Below are positions 47,201 to 55,750 of a DNA stretch of 64,000 nucleotides, one piece after another; the stretch's first letter is position 1; each line of letters opens with the position of its first letter. The DNA is from Aliikangiella coralliicola (GTDB taxonomy: Bacteria > Pseudomonadota > Gammaproteobacteria > Enterobacterales > Kangiellaceae): the NCBI RefSeq assembly GCF_007004725.1, contig NZ_ML660169.1, forward strand, positions 124,001 through 188,000. Reading direction: 5' to 3'. The notes under the pieces are model-generated. The model was given only the letters and a program-made list of their open reading frames with translations. It was not told where the DNA came from and ran no database searches. The translations under genes and the position numbers were made by a program.

Positions 47201-47593
47201 ACCGGTCCTTCTAGTGGCGCAGGTAATAGCGGTTTTTATTTGTTCCTGGAAACTTCTGACGGAGGTCGTGGTGCTTACAACGCAGGTGAAACAGCTTACC
47301 TGGAAAGCATCGAGTTGAGCGGAAGTAATCGCACGCTGACTTTTGACTATCACATGTATGGCTCACAAATTGGAACTTTGTCTGTTGATGTTTTCATCAA
47401 TGGAAACTGGGCCAACGATGTGTGGAATATTTCTGGCGAACAACATACTTCTGGCAGCGCAGATTACATTAGCGCATCAGTAGACTTAAGCAGCTACAAC
47501 GGAACGATTAGAATTCGCTTTCGTGCAACAGCTGCAGGCGGTTGGCGTGGCGACATGGCAATCGACAATCTGGTTGTAACCGGCGTCAACTAA
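44237..47593 (+). CDS. Secreted purple-acid-phosphatase-like phosphoesterase with PKD and MAM modules
   Basis: 1118 residues. The signal peptide ends near VAFIEAA. A fibronectin-like N-domain of purple acid phosphatases (about 25-110) precedes a calcineurin-like metallophosphoesterase (about 125-345). Its metal motifs are WALGDAGTG, LALGDNAYSNGG, QGNHERN, FWHHPPY and GGHNHSYNRS. Next come three PKD-like modules (about 420-700), a beta-sandwich region with GSGDMMLGVYSD (about 705-850), a putative Ig module and a C-terminal MAM-like module. It releases phosphate from organic esters outside the cell. The tail is highly similar to that of the giant subtilase about 7 kb upstream. Confidence 0.92.
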   Translation: MLNKFFIRIALSSLLLFQVAFIEAAVTVGPYLQNATKTSMTIHWRSSSAGVGRVTYGTDQNNLNLSADESRSTSKHIVTVTGLQPNTKYYYRVGNGSAQETPNNAAEQYFITSPNGAVKTRIWALGDAGTGTSNQNAVRDAYYNYTGSTRTNVVLALGDNAYSNGGDSDYVNKFFDVYQSMFLNTPIWSTQGNHERNQSVYEDLFTHPTNGEAGGVASGSELYYSFDYGDIHFVCLDSYSSAIDIDPGAPQYQWLEQDLQANNKSWVIAFWHHPPYSKTSGHNSDSETGMRKLRENANVLLEQYGVDVVLGGHNHSYNRSYFINGHYGVESTFNPSTHKVQNGDGGTTPYNKTDQRGAVYVMSGSAGKVTYSIDTHDANVARYYNLGSFVIDIDGDNLTGRYLRETGAIDDVFSISKTPASNSAPIANAGADASVQIPNAVNLNGSVTDDNFPGTTLTINWSQVSGPGTTTFANGNSAATTATFNTAGTYVLRLTANDGEFISTDDTTITVSAPPSNQAPVANAGGNQTIELPASATLNGSCSDDGLPVGASVSASWTGPSGVTFANPASANTTASFASDGSYVLTLSCNDTELTGINTATITVTPQQANQPPVVNAGGDFSTSSGSSTNLSGTATDDGRPSGGSLTTNWSKVSGPGNVTFGNANALNSSVTFSSIGEYVIELSANDGAATSTDTVNVIVTGNVGNDTVLPRNTTTANRRAMPFTMSETGKITSVTMYHKGGSGDMMLGVYSDANNTPGSRIGVTAITPVSATDGWQTIDLATPVQVTSGSQIWLAWIFENNPGIAYESGTPGRYHSSQTWSSSGDNMPPSFGSGSQGNYIYSIYANFTAPGAGTNNPPAFNNSNLTKASATQNVAYSDTIANDASDPDGDALTFSKISGPAWLNIASNGNLSGTPSSSDLGNNSFVAEVSDGSLSSQATVTINVNDGSTPVVISSSDFESDLGDWTNPTGEDDYDWTRDSNGTPSSNTGPSSGAGNSGFYLFLETSDGGRGAYNAGETAYLESIELSGSNRTLTFDYHMYGSQIGTLSVDVFINGNWANDVWNISGEQHTSGSADYISASVDLSSYNGTIRIRFRATAAGGWRGDMAIDNLVVTGVN

Positions 47594-47650
47594 ACCACTT
47601 AACTATCCACGAATTATCAAATAAACAAATTATCAAATAAATATGGAATT

Positions 47651-47676
47651 GTATTGCGCCTTAACTGGCGCAATAC
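47651..47676. terminator. Perfect 10-bp hairpin after the phosphoesterase gene
   Basis: GTATTGCGCC, loop TTAACT, GGCGCAATAC, 57 bp past the stop. No T-run follows, so termination efficiency is uncertain. Confidence 0.5.
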
Positions 47677-47735
47677 CCAAAAGTTGCACAAGCTCTCTTT
47701 TACATAGCGACAAATAAAAAAAGTAAGTCATCGGC

Positions 47736-47769
47736 GATTCATTAAATTGTCATAGGACAGCAATATTCA
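47736..47769 (+). promoter_or_regulatory. Possible Pho box and -10 of the phosphodiesterase gene
   Basis: GATTCAT-TAAA-TTGTCAT has the 7-4-7 layout of a PhoB site. The second heptamer fits well; the first matches only 4 of 7. TATTCA follows 10 bases later as a possible -10. The function of the adjacent gene supports it, but the match is weak. Confidence 0.3.
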
Positions 47770-47812
47770 ACGAATAACTTAGCATCTCCCAAAACGAATA
47801 ACCGGAGAAAAA

Positions 47813-49120
47813 ATGAACAAGCTTAAGTCTATTCTTGGTATTTCTGCACTAACGATATTCTGCTCTGCCATCAGTACCACAGCCAGTGCGACCTCTTTGT
47901 CAGACAAACATTCTGAGAATCACTACTTTAAACACAAGAAAAATAAGACGGCTCAAATTGGCCCGCGCCCGTATTACCTGGTAGAAGACATGGACTTGGG
48001 TTATTTGAAAAGTAAGCTTCAGCATTGCGCAAACAAAAAACGGCGCTTTAAAAAAACTGATTTCTCTATTGGCCATCGTGGCGCTCCCATGCAATTTCCA
48101 GAGCACACTAAAGAATCTTATGTCGCCGCGGCCCGAATGGGAGCCGGTATTTTAGAATGCGATGTCACCTTTACCAAAGACCGTGAGCTAGTTTGTCGCC
48201 ACGCTCAATGTGACTTACATACGACCACCAATATTCTCGAAACGCCGCTTGCCGCAAAATGTTCACAACCTTTCAGCCCGGCAACTTTCGACGTTGATGG
48301 TAACCTGCTGTCACCAGCATCGGTTCGTTGTTGTGCCAGTGATATCACCTTAGCAGAATTCAAAACACTAAAAGGAAAAATGGATGCAGGCAACAGCCAG
48401 GCAACTAACGTCGAAGAATATATGGACGCAACAGCAGGTTGGCGAACTGATCTTTACACTCAAAATGGAACGCTACTCAGTCACGCAGAAAGTATTGAGT
48501 TGTTTAAGTCTCTCGGTGTAAAAATGACCCCGGAATTAAAATCTCCCAGCGTCGAAATGCCATACGAGGGAGATTACACGCAAGAGGAGTATGCACAGCA
48601 AATGATTAACGAATACAAATTGGCCAGGGTAAAACCGAAAAATGTTTTCCCACAATCATTTAATCTAGACGATGTTAAGTACTGGATTGAAAACGAACCA
48701 AGATTCGGCAAACAAGCGGTATATCTGGATGACAGATATGACGATCCAACTTTTGACTTTCGTGATCCAGCTACCTGGTCACCAACCATGGAAGAGCTTG
48801 CTGCCGATGGTGTACAAATCGTCGCGCCTCCCATGTGGATGTTGATCGATCTCAACAGCAATAACAAGATTGTTCCATCTGCTTATGCAAAGTCAGCTAA
48901 AAACGCCGGGCTCGATATTATTACCTGGACACTGGAAAGATCAGGACCATTAGCTTCAGGCGGCGGTTGGTACTATCAATCTGTGACTCCCGTTATTAAT
49001 AACGACGGCGACATGCTGAAAGTTCTCGACGTGCTTGCGAAGGATGTTGGTGTACTGGGCGTTTTCTCAGATTGGCCAGCAACAGTCAGTTACTACGCAA
49101 ACTGTCGTGGCCTGAAATAA
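47813..49120 (+). CDS. Secreted glycerophosphodiester phosphodiesterase
   Basis: 435 residues. The signal peptide ends near TASATSL. The GDPD barrel starts with [15 protein letters not shown], whose His and Glu are catalytic or metal ligands, and continues with [23 protein letters not shown]. That second motif holds the acidic metal ligand pair and second catalytic His. Later landmarks are KMTPELKSP and [11 protein letters not shown]. Several Cys (LHTTTNI...AKCSQ, RCCASD) fit a periplasmic or secreted protein. It splits glycerophosphodiesters into glycerol-3-phosphate and an alcohol. GGAG lies 7 bases before the ATG. With the phosphoesterase operon upstream it forms a phosphorus-scavenging set. 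Confidence 0.92.
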   Translation: MNKLKSILGISALTIFCSAISTTASATSLSDKHSENHYFKHKKNKTAQIGPRPYYLVEDMDLGYLKSKLQHCANKKRRFKKTDFSIGHRGAPMQFPEHTKESYVAAARMGAGILECDVTFTKDRELVCRHAQCDLHTTTNILETPLAAKCSQPFSPATFDVDGNLLSPASVRCCASDITLAEFKTLKGKMDAGNSQATNVEEYMDATAGWRTDLYTQNGTLLSHAESIELFKSLGVKMTPELKSPSVEMPYEGDYTQEEYAQQMINEYKLARVKPKNVFPQSFNLDDVKYWIENEPRFGKQAVYLDDRYDDPTFDFRDPATWSPTMEELAADGVQIVAPPMWMLIDLNSNNKIVPSAYAKSAKNAGLDIITWTLERSGPLASGGGWYYQSVTPVINNDGDMLKVLDVLAKDVGVLGVFSDWPATVSYYANCRGLK

Positions 49121-49147
49121 TGAAAAAACAATAAAAAGTTTAGCAAA

Positions 49148-49178
49148 CTCCCTCCTTTAGCAAAGGACGGCTGGGGAG
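49148..49178. repeat. REP-like intergenic palindrome
   Basis: CTCCC-T-CCTTT-AGC-AAAGG...GGGGAG: an inner stem CCTTT/AAAGG inside an outer CTCCC/GGGAG. It resembles short palindromic intergenic repeats common in gammaproteobacteria. Only one copy was seen here, so the repeat status rests on resemblance. Confidence 0.35.
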
Positions 49179-49262
49179 GATTTAATGAGCAAATTACATC
49201 TTTACAAAAATCACTATCGATGTATCCTCTGAAAATTCAACATTATCAGGGATACGCTTTTG

Positions 49263-49841
49263 ATGACAGCCCCTCAAACTTTAGCAGATGCAATCAGTTC
49301 AATTAGTCATATTTCGACGGCCGTTACTTTTCGCCACGCGACAACCAGTGACTCAAAGGTAATTGCACAATTGGTAAACAGCGCCTACCGCGGTGATTCT
49401 AGTCGTGCCGGCTGGACGACCGAGGCAGATCTTCTGGAAGGAACACGCATTACGGCAGAAAGAGTAGAAGAGTTAATCGAAGTTCAGAACTCACTCATTT
49501 TGCTCTGTCTTAAAGATCACAATATTGTCGGTTGCGTTCATTTACAAAGGAATAAAGACGGCTGTTATCTAGGAATGTTTGTCGTTAAACCTGAACTACA
49601 GGGAAGCGGCATCGGTAAGACCTTTTTACAAGCAGCGGAATCTTTAGTCCAGAACTTATGGGATATCAAAAAGATATGGATGACGGTAATTGATATACGC
49701 ACAGAACTGATCGCTTTTTATGAACGGCGAGGCTATTGCCGGACCGGAAAAACCAAACCGTTTCAGAGTGAGCAAGGAAACGAAGTCTCGTTAGTTGATA
49801 ATTTGCAGTTTGAAGAATTGGAAAAGATATTGCCATTGTAA
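49263..49841 (+). CDS. GNAT family N-acetyltransferase
   Basis: 192 residues from the ATG at 49263. The acetyl-CoA-binding core is visible: the strand CYLGMFVVKPELQGSGIGKTFLQAAE carries the Q/R-x-x-G-x-G/A pyrophosphate loop (QGSGIG). The N-terminal VTFRHATTSDSKVIAQLVNSAYR and the later LIAFYERRGYCRTG are typical of this superfamily. It transfers an acetyl group to an unknown amine; the substrate cannot be deduced. It appears monocistronic and ends facing the small exported protein gene. Confidence 0.88.
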   Translation: MTAPQTLADAISSISHISTAVTFRHATTSDSKVIAQLVNSAYRGDSSRAGWTTEADLLEGTRITAERVEELIEVQNSLILLCLKDHNIVGCVHLQRNKDGCYLGMFVVKPELQGSGIGKTFLQAAESLVQNLWDIKKIWMTVIDIRTELIAFYERRGYCRTGKTKPFQSEQGNEVSLVDNLQFEELEKILPL

Positions 49842-49956
49842 AGTAGCCGTGCTCTATTTTTTCCTCTTCTTTTTATAACTTCTCCCTCTAATATAAATGA
49901 GGGAGTCGCTTAGTAAAATTGGCAACAATCAAAAAGCGATTTTAATATCAACAATT

Positions 49957-50436
49957 TTATTTACATTCATGATCCCATGTTTTACTAAATGGAATTTTAA
50001 CTCTGTCAACAATGTCATGAAATTTTTCATCTACAATTTCTTCCAATGAAACCCAGAGTTCATTGGTATTAGCTTTGGTCACTTCATCTGTAATCCATTG
50101 CTCATAAATATCTGACGCCACACCTTTTTTTAACGTCTTAGAGTGATCTCCTCTTGACCCTTTAACGTAAGGCTTAGCACTAGTGTTAAATCGAATATAC
50201 CCATCCGTCTGGCCGGTATTTTGGTAAGAGACTCTAAATACTATTTTGTCGCAGCTTTCATTAACGACTTCTATTTTATTAATTGAAGCTCTTTTCTTCT
50301 GGTTATTCTGCTCAGCGCTGCTCCACAACACTTCATTTGAGCGATATACATGGCCAGTTCCCAAATCTACTTTCAGAAAGATGAATCCAGCTCCCAAAAC
50401 AATAACTAAACCTAACACTATGATATATTTTTTCAC
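49957..50436 (-). CDS. Small exported or membrane-anchored protein, unknown
   Basis: 159 residues from a GTG start with AAGG upstream. One hydrophobic N-terminal segment (IIVLGLVIVLGAGFIFL) could be a signal peptide or anchor. The rest looks like a compact beta-sandwich (CDKIVFRVSYQNTGQTDGYIRF) with one Cys near the start of that strand and another three residues from the C-terminus, perhaps a disulphide. I recognise no family. It is followed by a CTCCCTC/GAGGGAG hairpin (49882-49905) between it and the convergent acetyltransferase. Confidence 0.65.
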   Translation of the reverse strand: MKKYIIVLGLVIVLGAGFIFLKVDLGTGHVYRSNEVLWSSAEQNNQKKRASINKIEVVNESCDKIVFRVSYQNTGQTDGYIRFNTSAKPYVKGSRGDHSKTLKKGVASDIYEQWITDEVTKANTNELWVSLEEIVDEKFHDIVDRVKIPFSKTWDHECK

Positions 50437-50565
50437 TATTATTCTGCCTTCTACTTTATATTTTGTGGTAAAGAAAAAACCTGGCTAATTGTTGCAAGCT
50501 ATCATTCAACGCCTTACAGCTCAAAATAGTCCCTACAAAATGTAAATTGACACTTAAAACCAAAT

Positions 50566-51357
50566 TCACTGCTCGTTTTTCGGCTTTGAGTAGTCCCTGA
50601 CTTCATTGATTAACGAAACTAACACAAAACTCAATAACATTAATAAATACCAGGAAGACAGTTTCGCCAAAGGCACTAATTCCCATCCATTCGTTTGGTT
50701 AGGATAAATCCAGATGTTGGCATAGGTAGCCAGGTTTTCTGCAATCCAGATAAAGATAGCAACTAAAAACCATCCCAACAGCAATGGCATATTTCGGTAT
50801 GTTTTAATAATTTTAAAATGAATTTTTGTATTGAAAAATAGCCAACCGGTTATAAATAACAGTAACCAACGAAAGTCGGCAATAAAATGATGCGAAAAGA
50901 AATTCACATAAATTCCAATAACTAAAATGATAGTCCATCTTTTGTTGGGATAGTTTTCATATCTAAATTCAAAAATACGCCAAACTCGGGCAATATAGCT
51001 GCCCACTGCACTATACATAAATCCCGTAAAAAGAGGGACATTTCCAACACCAAAAACATAAGCTTCTGGATAGGACCATGAGCCTATCGCATCCGAGGTT
51101 TTGAACAGTTCCATCACTGTAGCGACAAGATGAAAAACGATAATGACGATGGCTTCTTTTATTGTTTCTAATTTAAAGATCAGCAGAAAAAGCTGGAATA
51201 CAATAGCTGCAATAAAAATGAAGTCGTAACGATGAAGAAAATCGATGGGATACCAATAGCGGGTAACTAACATTATTGCGAGTAAGAAGCCTCCGAATAA
51301 ACAAGCATGTGCCTGTTTGACTGCAAATAAAATGAGTTCGTGTATGGTGTATTTAAT
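50566..51357 (-). CDS. DUF817 integral membrane protein, probable AUU start
   Basis: The ATG at 51273 gives 235 residues that clearly match the DUF817/YoaT family ([31 protein letters not shown]), with about eight membrane segments. The reading frame upstream of that ATG continues with family-like sequence, [26 protein letters not shown], which forms the missing first helix. No ATG, GTG or TTG occurs in frame between the upstream stop and 51273. The best start is therefore ATT at 51357, nine bases after AAGGA, giving 263 residues. The function of the family is unknown. Alternatives are a mutated start codon or use of the shorter form. Confidence 0.7.
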   Translation of the reverse strand: MKYTIHELILFAVKQAHACLFGGFLLAIMLVTRYWYPIDFLHRYDFIFIAAIVFQLFLLIFKLETIKEAIVIIVFHLVATVMELFKTSDAIGSWSYPEAYVFGVGNVPLFTGFMYSAVGSYIARVWRIFEFRYENYPNKRWTIILVIGIYVNFFSHHFIADFRWLLLFITGWLFFNTKIHFKIIKTYRNMPLLLGWFLVAIFIWIAENLATYANIWIYPNQTNGWELVPLAKLSSWYLLMLLSFVLVSLINEVRDYSKPKNEQ

Positions 51358-51466
51358 AGTCGCTATTCCTTGTCCCTCAGGGCCGACATACTGGCAATTT
51401 GAAAAAGCGTTTCTGGAAAATAAACTAATGCTCCTTCGCTAAAGGAAAGAAGCATTGAGTAAACCA

Positions 51467-51485
51467 CCTGGCTCAATGAGCCAGG
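51467..51485. terminator. Palindromic hairpin after the DUF885 gene
   Basis: CCTGGCTCA/TGAGCCAGG forms a 9-bp perfect stem with almost no loop, 18 bp past the DUF885 stop. A second imperfect hairpin (AATGCT/AGCATT) lies at about 51427-51456. Neither is followed by a clear T-run. Confidence 0.45.
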
Positions 51486-51503
51486 CAGTTATTCGGACAA
51501 AAG

Positions 51504-53447
51504 CTACTTTTTACCGGCAATCCAATCTTTCACTTTACGCTCCAACACGACCATAGGGACCGCGCCGCCCAGTAATACCAAATCGTGAAACTCAGCCAGA
51601 TCAAATTTTTCACCTAAAGCTTTCTTGGCATGCGCTCGCAATTCAAGAATTTTTAACATACCCAACTTATAGCCCAATGCCTGACCGGGCCAGGCCATAT
51701 AACGCTCTATTTCAGCAACCACATCAGACTCAGCTGAACCCGTTTGTTCAGCCATGTAGGCTATCGCTTGTTCTCTGGTCCAACGCTTGTGATGGAGTCC
51801 GGTGTCAACCACCAATCTTACGGCCCGAAAAAGTTCTGCCTGTAAACGACCGAGATCGCCAAAGGGATCGTTTTCGTATAATCCCATCTCAGCAGCGACC
51901 TGTTCCGAGTATAACGCCCAGCCTTCCACATAAGCATTATATGGCGCAATTCGTCTTAAGAAAGGCAACTCTGTTTGCGCCATATTTAGTGCCACTTGCC
52001 AGTGGTGTCCTGGATTGGCTTCGTGATAGGTCAATGACTTCAAGCTAAATTTCGGCACTGCTTTCATATCCCGAAGGTTAATCCAATAAATTCCTGGTTT
52101 GCTTCCATCAACCGATGGCGGTGTATATTGTCCACCCGGCGCGCCATCTTGAATTTCCACAGGAAAGGCTCGAACTTCAACCTGGTAAGGCGGCTTGGTT
52201 TTAAACAAATCAGCCATTTTTTCGGTGATTTCAGCGATGTAACCGTTCAAATCGTTAAGTAATTCCTTACGCCCCTCATCACTATCGGCGTAAAGAAAGC
52301 GAGGTTCTTCGGTAACAGCAATGACTCGCTCGCCGACGCTGCCTTTATCATATCCTTGAGACTTTAAGATCGCGTCCATTTCTTTGGTGACGCGAGCCAC
52401 TTCATCCAGACCTATTTGATGAATTTCTTCTGCACTTCGATCACTATCGCCCAATTGACGAATAGCGTCCTGGTAATATTTGTCGCCGTTTGGCTGCGCC
52501 CAAATGCCTGACTCATCTCTTGCTTTATCCATCAAGCTTTTGGTTTGCTCAGAAATTTTTTGATACGCGGGATAAACCACGTCAGCTACTTTTTGTTTCG
52601 CTAACTGAATGAGTTTCTGTTTTTTCTCCTCAGGAACGCCGTCTAACAGCGCGAGTTTTTCAACAAACGCATTCACCAACGGATGCTCTTCGGGTTTTGG
52701 CTGCAAAAAACTATCGAAGTATCGAACCGCTCCCTGCAAGTTGACTTTAGGTGCAATCCAGTTCTTTTTAACATCAGCGCTGAGTTTATTCTGTATACTG
52801 CCAATCAATGAATCAAACTTTCCGAGCCGCTCAATATAATCCATTGCATCTTTCTCATTGGAAATTTTTTGATCACTCTGCATGTAACGAGGAATATCAA
52901 TTAACGGACCGTTAATTTGATTCACAATGAATGGAGAAAGCCCCATCCAGACGTCAATATATCCAATAGAAAAATCGGGGTGTCCGCCAAAATACCTTGT
53001 TAAGCTAGCCATTACGAGTTGATTCTCAATGGCAGAAGATGATTTGGACTGGTTAGCAAAACCAGCAATCTTTTCAGTTAAAGCCAATAATTCTGTTCGA
53101 AGCGCCGCTTCATTCTCAGGCGAGTAGTCTTCCATTTGGTCCGCATAATATTGCCCCACTTCGTCCTCCGACAACCCGTATAAAGTTGCAGATAAGGCTC
53201 GTTTCTTAAATAAAGCCTGAGTTGCTTTTTGATAAATCTTTGTTAAGTCTTGTAATTGAGCAACTTCATTTTTTGATGACAGGTCTTGCGAAGCATTTTT
53301 TTGGAGAGCAGGCTTTTCTTGAGTAACTTTTTCTTTAGCTGCTTTTTCCTTAGTGCCATTATTACTAGAATCACACCCTGAAATAACCAGTGCTGTCGCC
53401 AAAACGCTACCCGCGCCTAATACTCTTAACGAGGTCGAAAGTTTCAT
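51504..53447 (-). CDS. DUF885 family lipoprotein, predicted zinc peptidase
   Basis: 647 residues. The lipoprotein signal ends LATALVISGCDS with Cys at 25, followed by a Lys/Gln/Ala-rich linker. The DUF885 domain fills the rest. The zinc-binding motif is best seen as HEANPGHHWQ within LKSLTYHEANPGHHWQVALN, followed by YVEGWALYSEQVAAEMG, whose Glu is the likely third ligand. This arrangement is known in this family of predicted M32/M3-like metallopeptidases. It is probably anchored facing the periplasm and cleaves short peptides. It is monocistronic with a hairpin behind it. Confidence 0.9.
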   Translation of the reverse strand: MKLSTSLRVLGAGSVLATALVISGCDSSNNGTKEKAAKEKVTQEKPALQKNASQDLSSKNEVAQLQDLTKIYQKATQALFKKRALSATLYGLSEDEVGQYYADQMEDYSPENEAALRTELLALTEKIAGFANQSKSSSAIENQLVMASLTRYFGGHPDFSIGYIDVWMGLSPFIVNQINGPLIDIPRYMQSDQKISNEKDAMDYIERLGKFDSLIGSIQNKLSADVKKNWIAPKVNLQGAVRYFDSFLQPKPEEHPLVNAFVEKLALLDGVPEEKKQKLIQLAKQKVADVVYPAYQKISEQTKSLMDKARDESGIWAQPNGDKYYQDAIRQLGDSDRSAEEIHQIGLDEVARVTKEMDAILKSQGYDKGSVGERVIAVTEEPRFLYADSDEGRKELLNDLNGYIAEITEKMADLFKTKPPYQVEVRAFPVEIQDGAPGGQYTPPSVDGSKPGIYWINLRDMKAVPKFSLKSLTYHEANPGHHWQVALNMAQTELPFLRRIAPYNAYVEGWALYSEQVAAEMGLYENDPFGDLGRLQAELFRAVRLVVDTGLHHKRWTREQAIAYMAEQTGSAESDVVAEIERYMAWPGQALGYKLGMLKILELRAHAKKALGEKFDLAEFHDLVLLGGAVPMVVLERKVKDWIAGKK

Positions 53448-53825
53448 TTTTTATTTCATCCCAATAGTCAATCTAAACTCAGAATAGGAAAAACCGCTAA
53501 ACCATGGCATATATAATGAAGCCGTTGAATGGGTTAACTCTTCTTATCCCGAGTTCTTGTTAGTAAAATCTAAAACATTTTTTTGGACACAAAGTTTGCC
53601 ATAATAAGAAAATGATTTCGAGCCCGAGAGCAGATAAACCAGACTTAACAACGAAAACTGTCGTAAATAACAGCAAAACTCATTCAAATCATTCGTTGAA
53701 AGGCAGCGCCAGCTCTCAATAATAAACAGGAACTAATCAGTTGCCCACCTAATCAGTAAAGCAACGCTATAATAGGACTGACTCAATTCATACTATTCAA
53801 TTTCTCAAAAAAGGAAAGGCTCAAA
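53448..53825. other. Divergent intergenic region, 378 bp
   Basis: Contains the promoters of the DUF885 and thioredoxin-like genes, not resolved, and a GGAAAGG ribosome site before 53826. No gene or repeat was seen. Confidence 0.4.
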
Positions 53826-54380
53826 ATGTCACTAACTCCGTCGAACATGATGCCATTAGGCAGTATTGCCCCCGATTTCAACCTGCTAAATGTTGTCAAC
53901 GGCAAGCTGGAGAAGCTTGAACAGCTGCGAGGAAAACAAGGAACATTGATTATGTTTATTTGTAATCACTGTCCTTTTGTCATTCATATCGAGAAAGCCC
54001 TAGCCAGTCTAGGTGAAGACTACGCGAATAGTGGCTTATCTATCATTGCCATTAGCTCAAATAGTGTTGAATCGCACCCGCAAGACGGTCCTCAACATAT
54101 GGCACAAAAAGCAGCTGAATCAGGATTTAAATTTCCCTACCTTTATGATGAAACTCAATCCGTTGCAAAAGCATACCAGGCCGCTTGCACGCCTGATCTG
54201 TTTTTGTTTGATGATAAACTGGCTTGCGTTTACCGTGGACAATTTGATGATTCTCGGCCGGGAAATAATATTCCGGTAACGGGGAAAGATATACGACAAG
54301 CAATTGAAAATCTGTTAGCGGGAATGCCTATTTCTGATGAACAAAAACCGAGCATTGGTTGCAACATTAAATGGAAATAA
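53826..54380 (+). CDS. Thioredoxin-like/AhpC-TSA family protein
   Basis: 184 residues, cytoplasmic. A thioredoxin fold of the PRX-like-1 type is shown by APDFNLLNVVNGKLEKLEQL, the active-site segment MFICNHCPFV with C46-x-x-C49, FPYLYDETQSVAKAYQAACTPD and the conserved end SIGCNIKWK. The family is annotated as redoxin or peroxiredoxin-like; the reductase or peroxidase activity is not established. The gene stands alone with GGAAAGG before the ATG. Confidence 0.9.
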   Translation: MSLTPSNMMPLGSIAPDFNLLNVVNGKLEKLEQLRGKQGTLIMFICNHCPFVIHIEKALASLGEDYANSGLSIIAISSNSVESHPQDGPQHMAQKAAESGFKFPYLYDETQSVAKAYQAACTPDLFLFDDKLACVYRGQFDDSRPGNNIPVTGKDIRQAIENLLAGMPISDEQKPSIGCNIKWK

Positions 54381-54719
54381 ATACGCTTCGCAAAAATGAC
54401 ATTAGTACCAAACGATGATAATGAAAAAACTTTTTTAATAAAACTACAGGTGTTTTTAAACTTAACAATTCTCCCTGAGAGATATTTTTTTAAAAAATTT
54501 GGACCTTATTTTTAAGGCAAAAGTCTTTATATCACTTATTCCAATTAACGATTAGCAGGGATCTATACCCATATCTAGTTTGTGTTATATTTCTTGGTTC
54601 CATTCCTTACATAAGGTTAGAATGAGCGTTAATTCCATAGCAATCTCAAACACAAATCTAGTCTTTACTAAATGGTTAGTAAAGCGTTTAGATTTGGTTA
54701 GAAGTAACGGGTTAATAAC
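54381..54719. other. Intergenic, 339 bp, upstream of the LysR gene
   Basis: AT-rich, holding the 44-bp two-part inverted repeat at 54653-54696. No gene was seen. Confidence 0.5.
54653..54696. promoter_or_regulatory. 44-bp nested inverted repeat before the LysR gene
   Basis: Outer arms CAAATCTA (54653-54660) and TAGATTTG (54689-54696) enclose inner arms CTTTACTAA (54663-54671) and TTAGTAAAG (54676-54684) around ATGG. All 17 pairs are perfect. It ends 23 bp before the GTG, so it could be an autoregulatory operator or an mRNA hairpin that limits translation. Confidence 0.6.
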
Positions 54720-55610
54720 GTGATAGAAGATGTAAGGTATCTCATAGTTTTTGCAAAAGTTGTCGAGAAAGGATCTTTTCGCGCAGGCGCAAGTTCGTTG
54801 AGCTTGTCAACAGCCTCTGTGAGTGCATATGTCTCTCGACTGGAAGAGAATTTAGGCGTCGCGTTACTCTATCGCAACACTCGTAAACTTTCCCTCACAT
54901 CCGATGGTGAGAAAGTGTTTGAAGTTGCAAAAGATATCATGTCTTTATATGAAAATGGCATCTACGACTTTAAACGCTCTGACAAAACATCCTGTCACAA
55001 TTTAAAAGTTTCAGTACCAGCACTCTTTATTCACAGTGAATTTATGCAGAAAATTGCTGCATTTATCGACAACAACCCCAATGTTAATTTAAGCTTACTC
55101 TATAGCGATATCAGAAACGATATTATCGCTAACGGCATTGACATTGCACTTAGAATTGGTGATATGCCGGATAGCACCTTAAAGGCAAAACGCGTTTTTT
55201 CTTTCAACCGAAAAGTTGTTGCGAGCAATGAGCTACTGGATAAATATCCGCCAATCACTCATCCTAAAGATCTACAGGAATTTCCCTGGATTGGACTAAC
55301 AATGCGAGCAAGCACTCGCACTTTCACCAATGCTGAAGGTGACAAGATCGAAATAAAATATTCGCCGAAGACGTTTGTTGACAACATTGATGCTGCTTAT
55401 CGTTTGGCTAAATTAGGCTCAGGTATTGCTGTGCCACCTGACTTTTTAGCAAACGACGACTTAGCGAATAACAAAGTAGTCGAGCTTTTGCCAGACTGGT
55501 CCGTTGACTCTCTAAAAGTTTATGCTGTCTGGCCATCCAATGTGCCAACCAATAGTTTGATCTATGATTTTATTCAATCAGTTTCACCGGAGAGTGATAG
55601 TTGCACTTAA
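54720..55610 (+). CDS. LysR family transcriptional regulator
   Basis: 296 residues from a GTG start without a strong ribosome site. The N-terminal winged HTH (about 1-65) has the family pattern FAKVVEKGSFRAGASSLSLSTASVSAYVSRLEENLGVALLYRNTR. The C-terminal periplasmic-binding-like effector domain spans about 90-290 (CrgA-like subgroup, with DIALRIGDMPDSTLKAKR). It is convergent with the nitroreductase end of the nine-gene cluster and may control it, although LysR targets are more often divergent. The inverted repeat just upstream suggests autoregulation. Confidence 0.92.
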   Translation: MIEDVRYLIVFAKVVEKGSFRAGASSLSLSTASVSAYVSRLEENLGVALLYRNTRKLSLTSDGEKVFEVAKDIMSLYENGIYDFKRSDKTSCHNLKVSVPALFIHSEFMQKIAAFIDNNPNVNLSLLYSDIRNDIIANGIDIALRIGDMPDSTLKAKRVFSFNRKVVASNELLDKYPPITHPKDLQEFPWIGLTMRASTRTFTNAEGDKIEIKYSPKTFVDNIDAAYRLAKLGSGIAVPPDFLANDDLANNKVVELLPDWSVDSLKVYAVWPSNVPTNSLIYDFIQSVSPESDSCT

Positions 55611-55750
55611 TCTGAGCTTTTATCGTGCGTAGTTCTATCATTTGATAGTCTTATTGTAATAGTTTTTAAAATTCAGTGGCGAAAAAACTGTATCGAAAGC
55701 AATTTGAGACTTCAGCGGAAATCTGTGAAGTCAGCAATAAAATACAACCG

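Noticed and set aside
49882-49905. CTCCCTC/GAGGGAG hairpin as a bidirectional terminator
   Set aside because: No T-run on either side; too weak to list as a terminator on its own.
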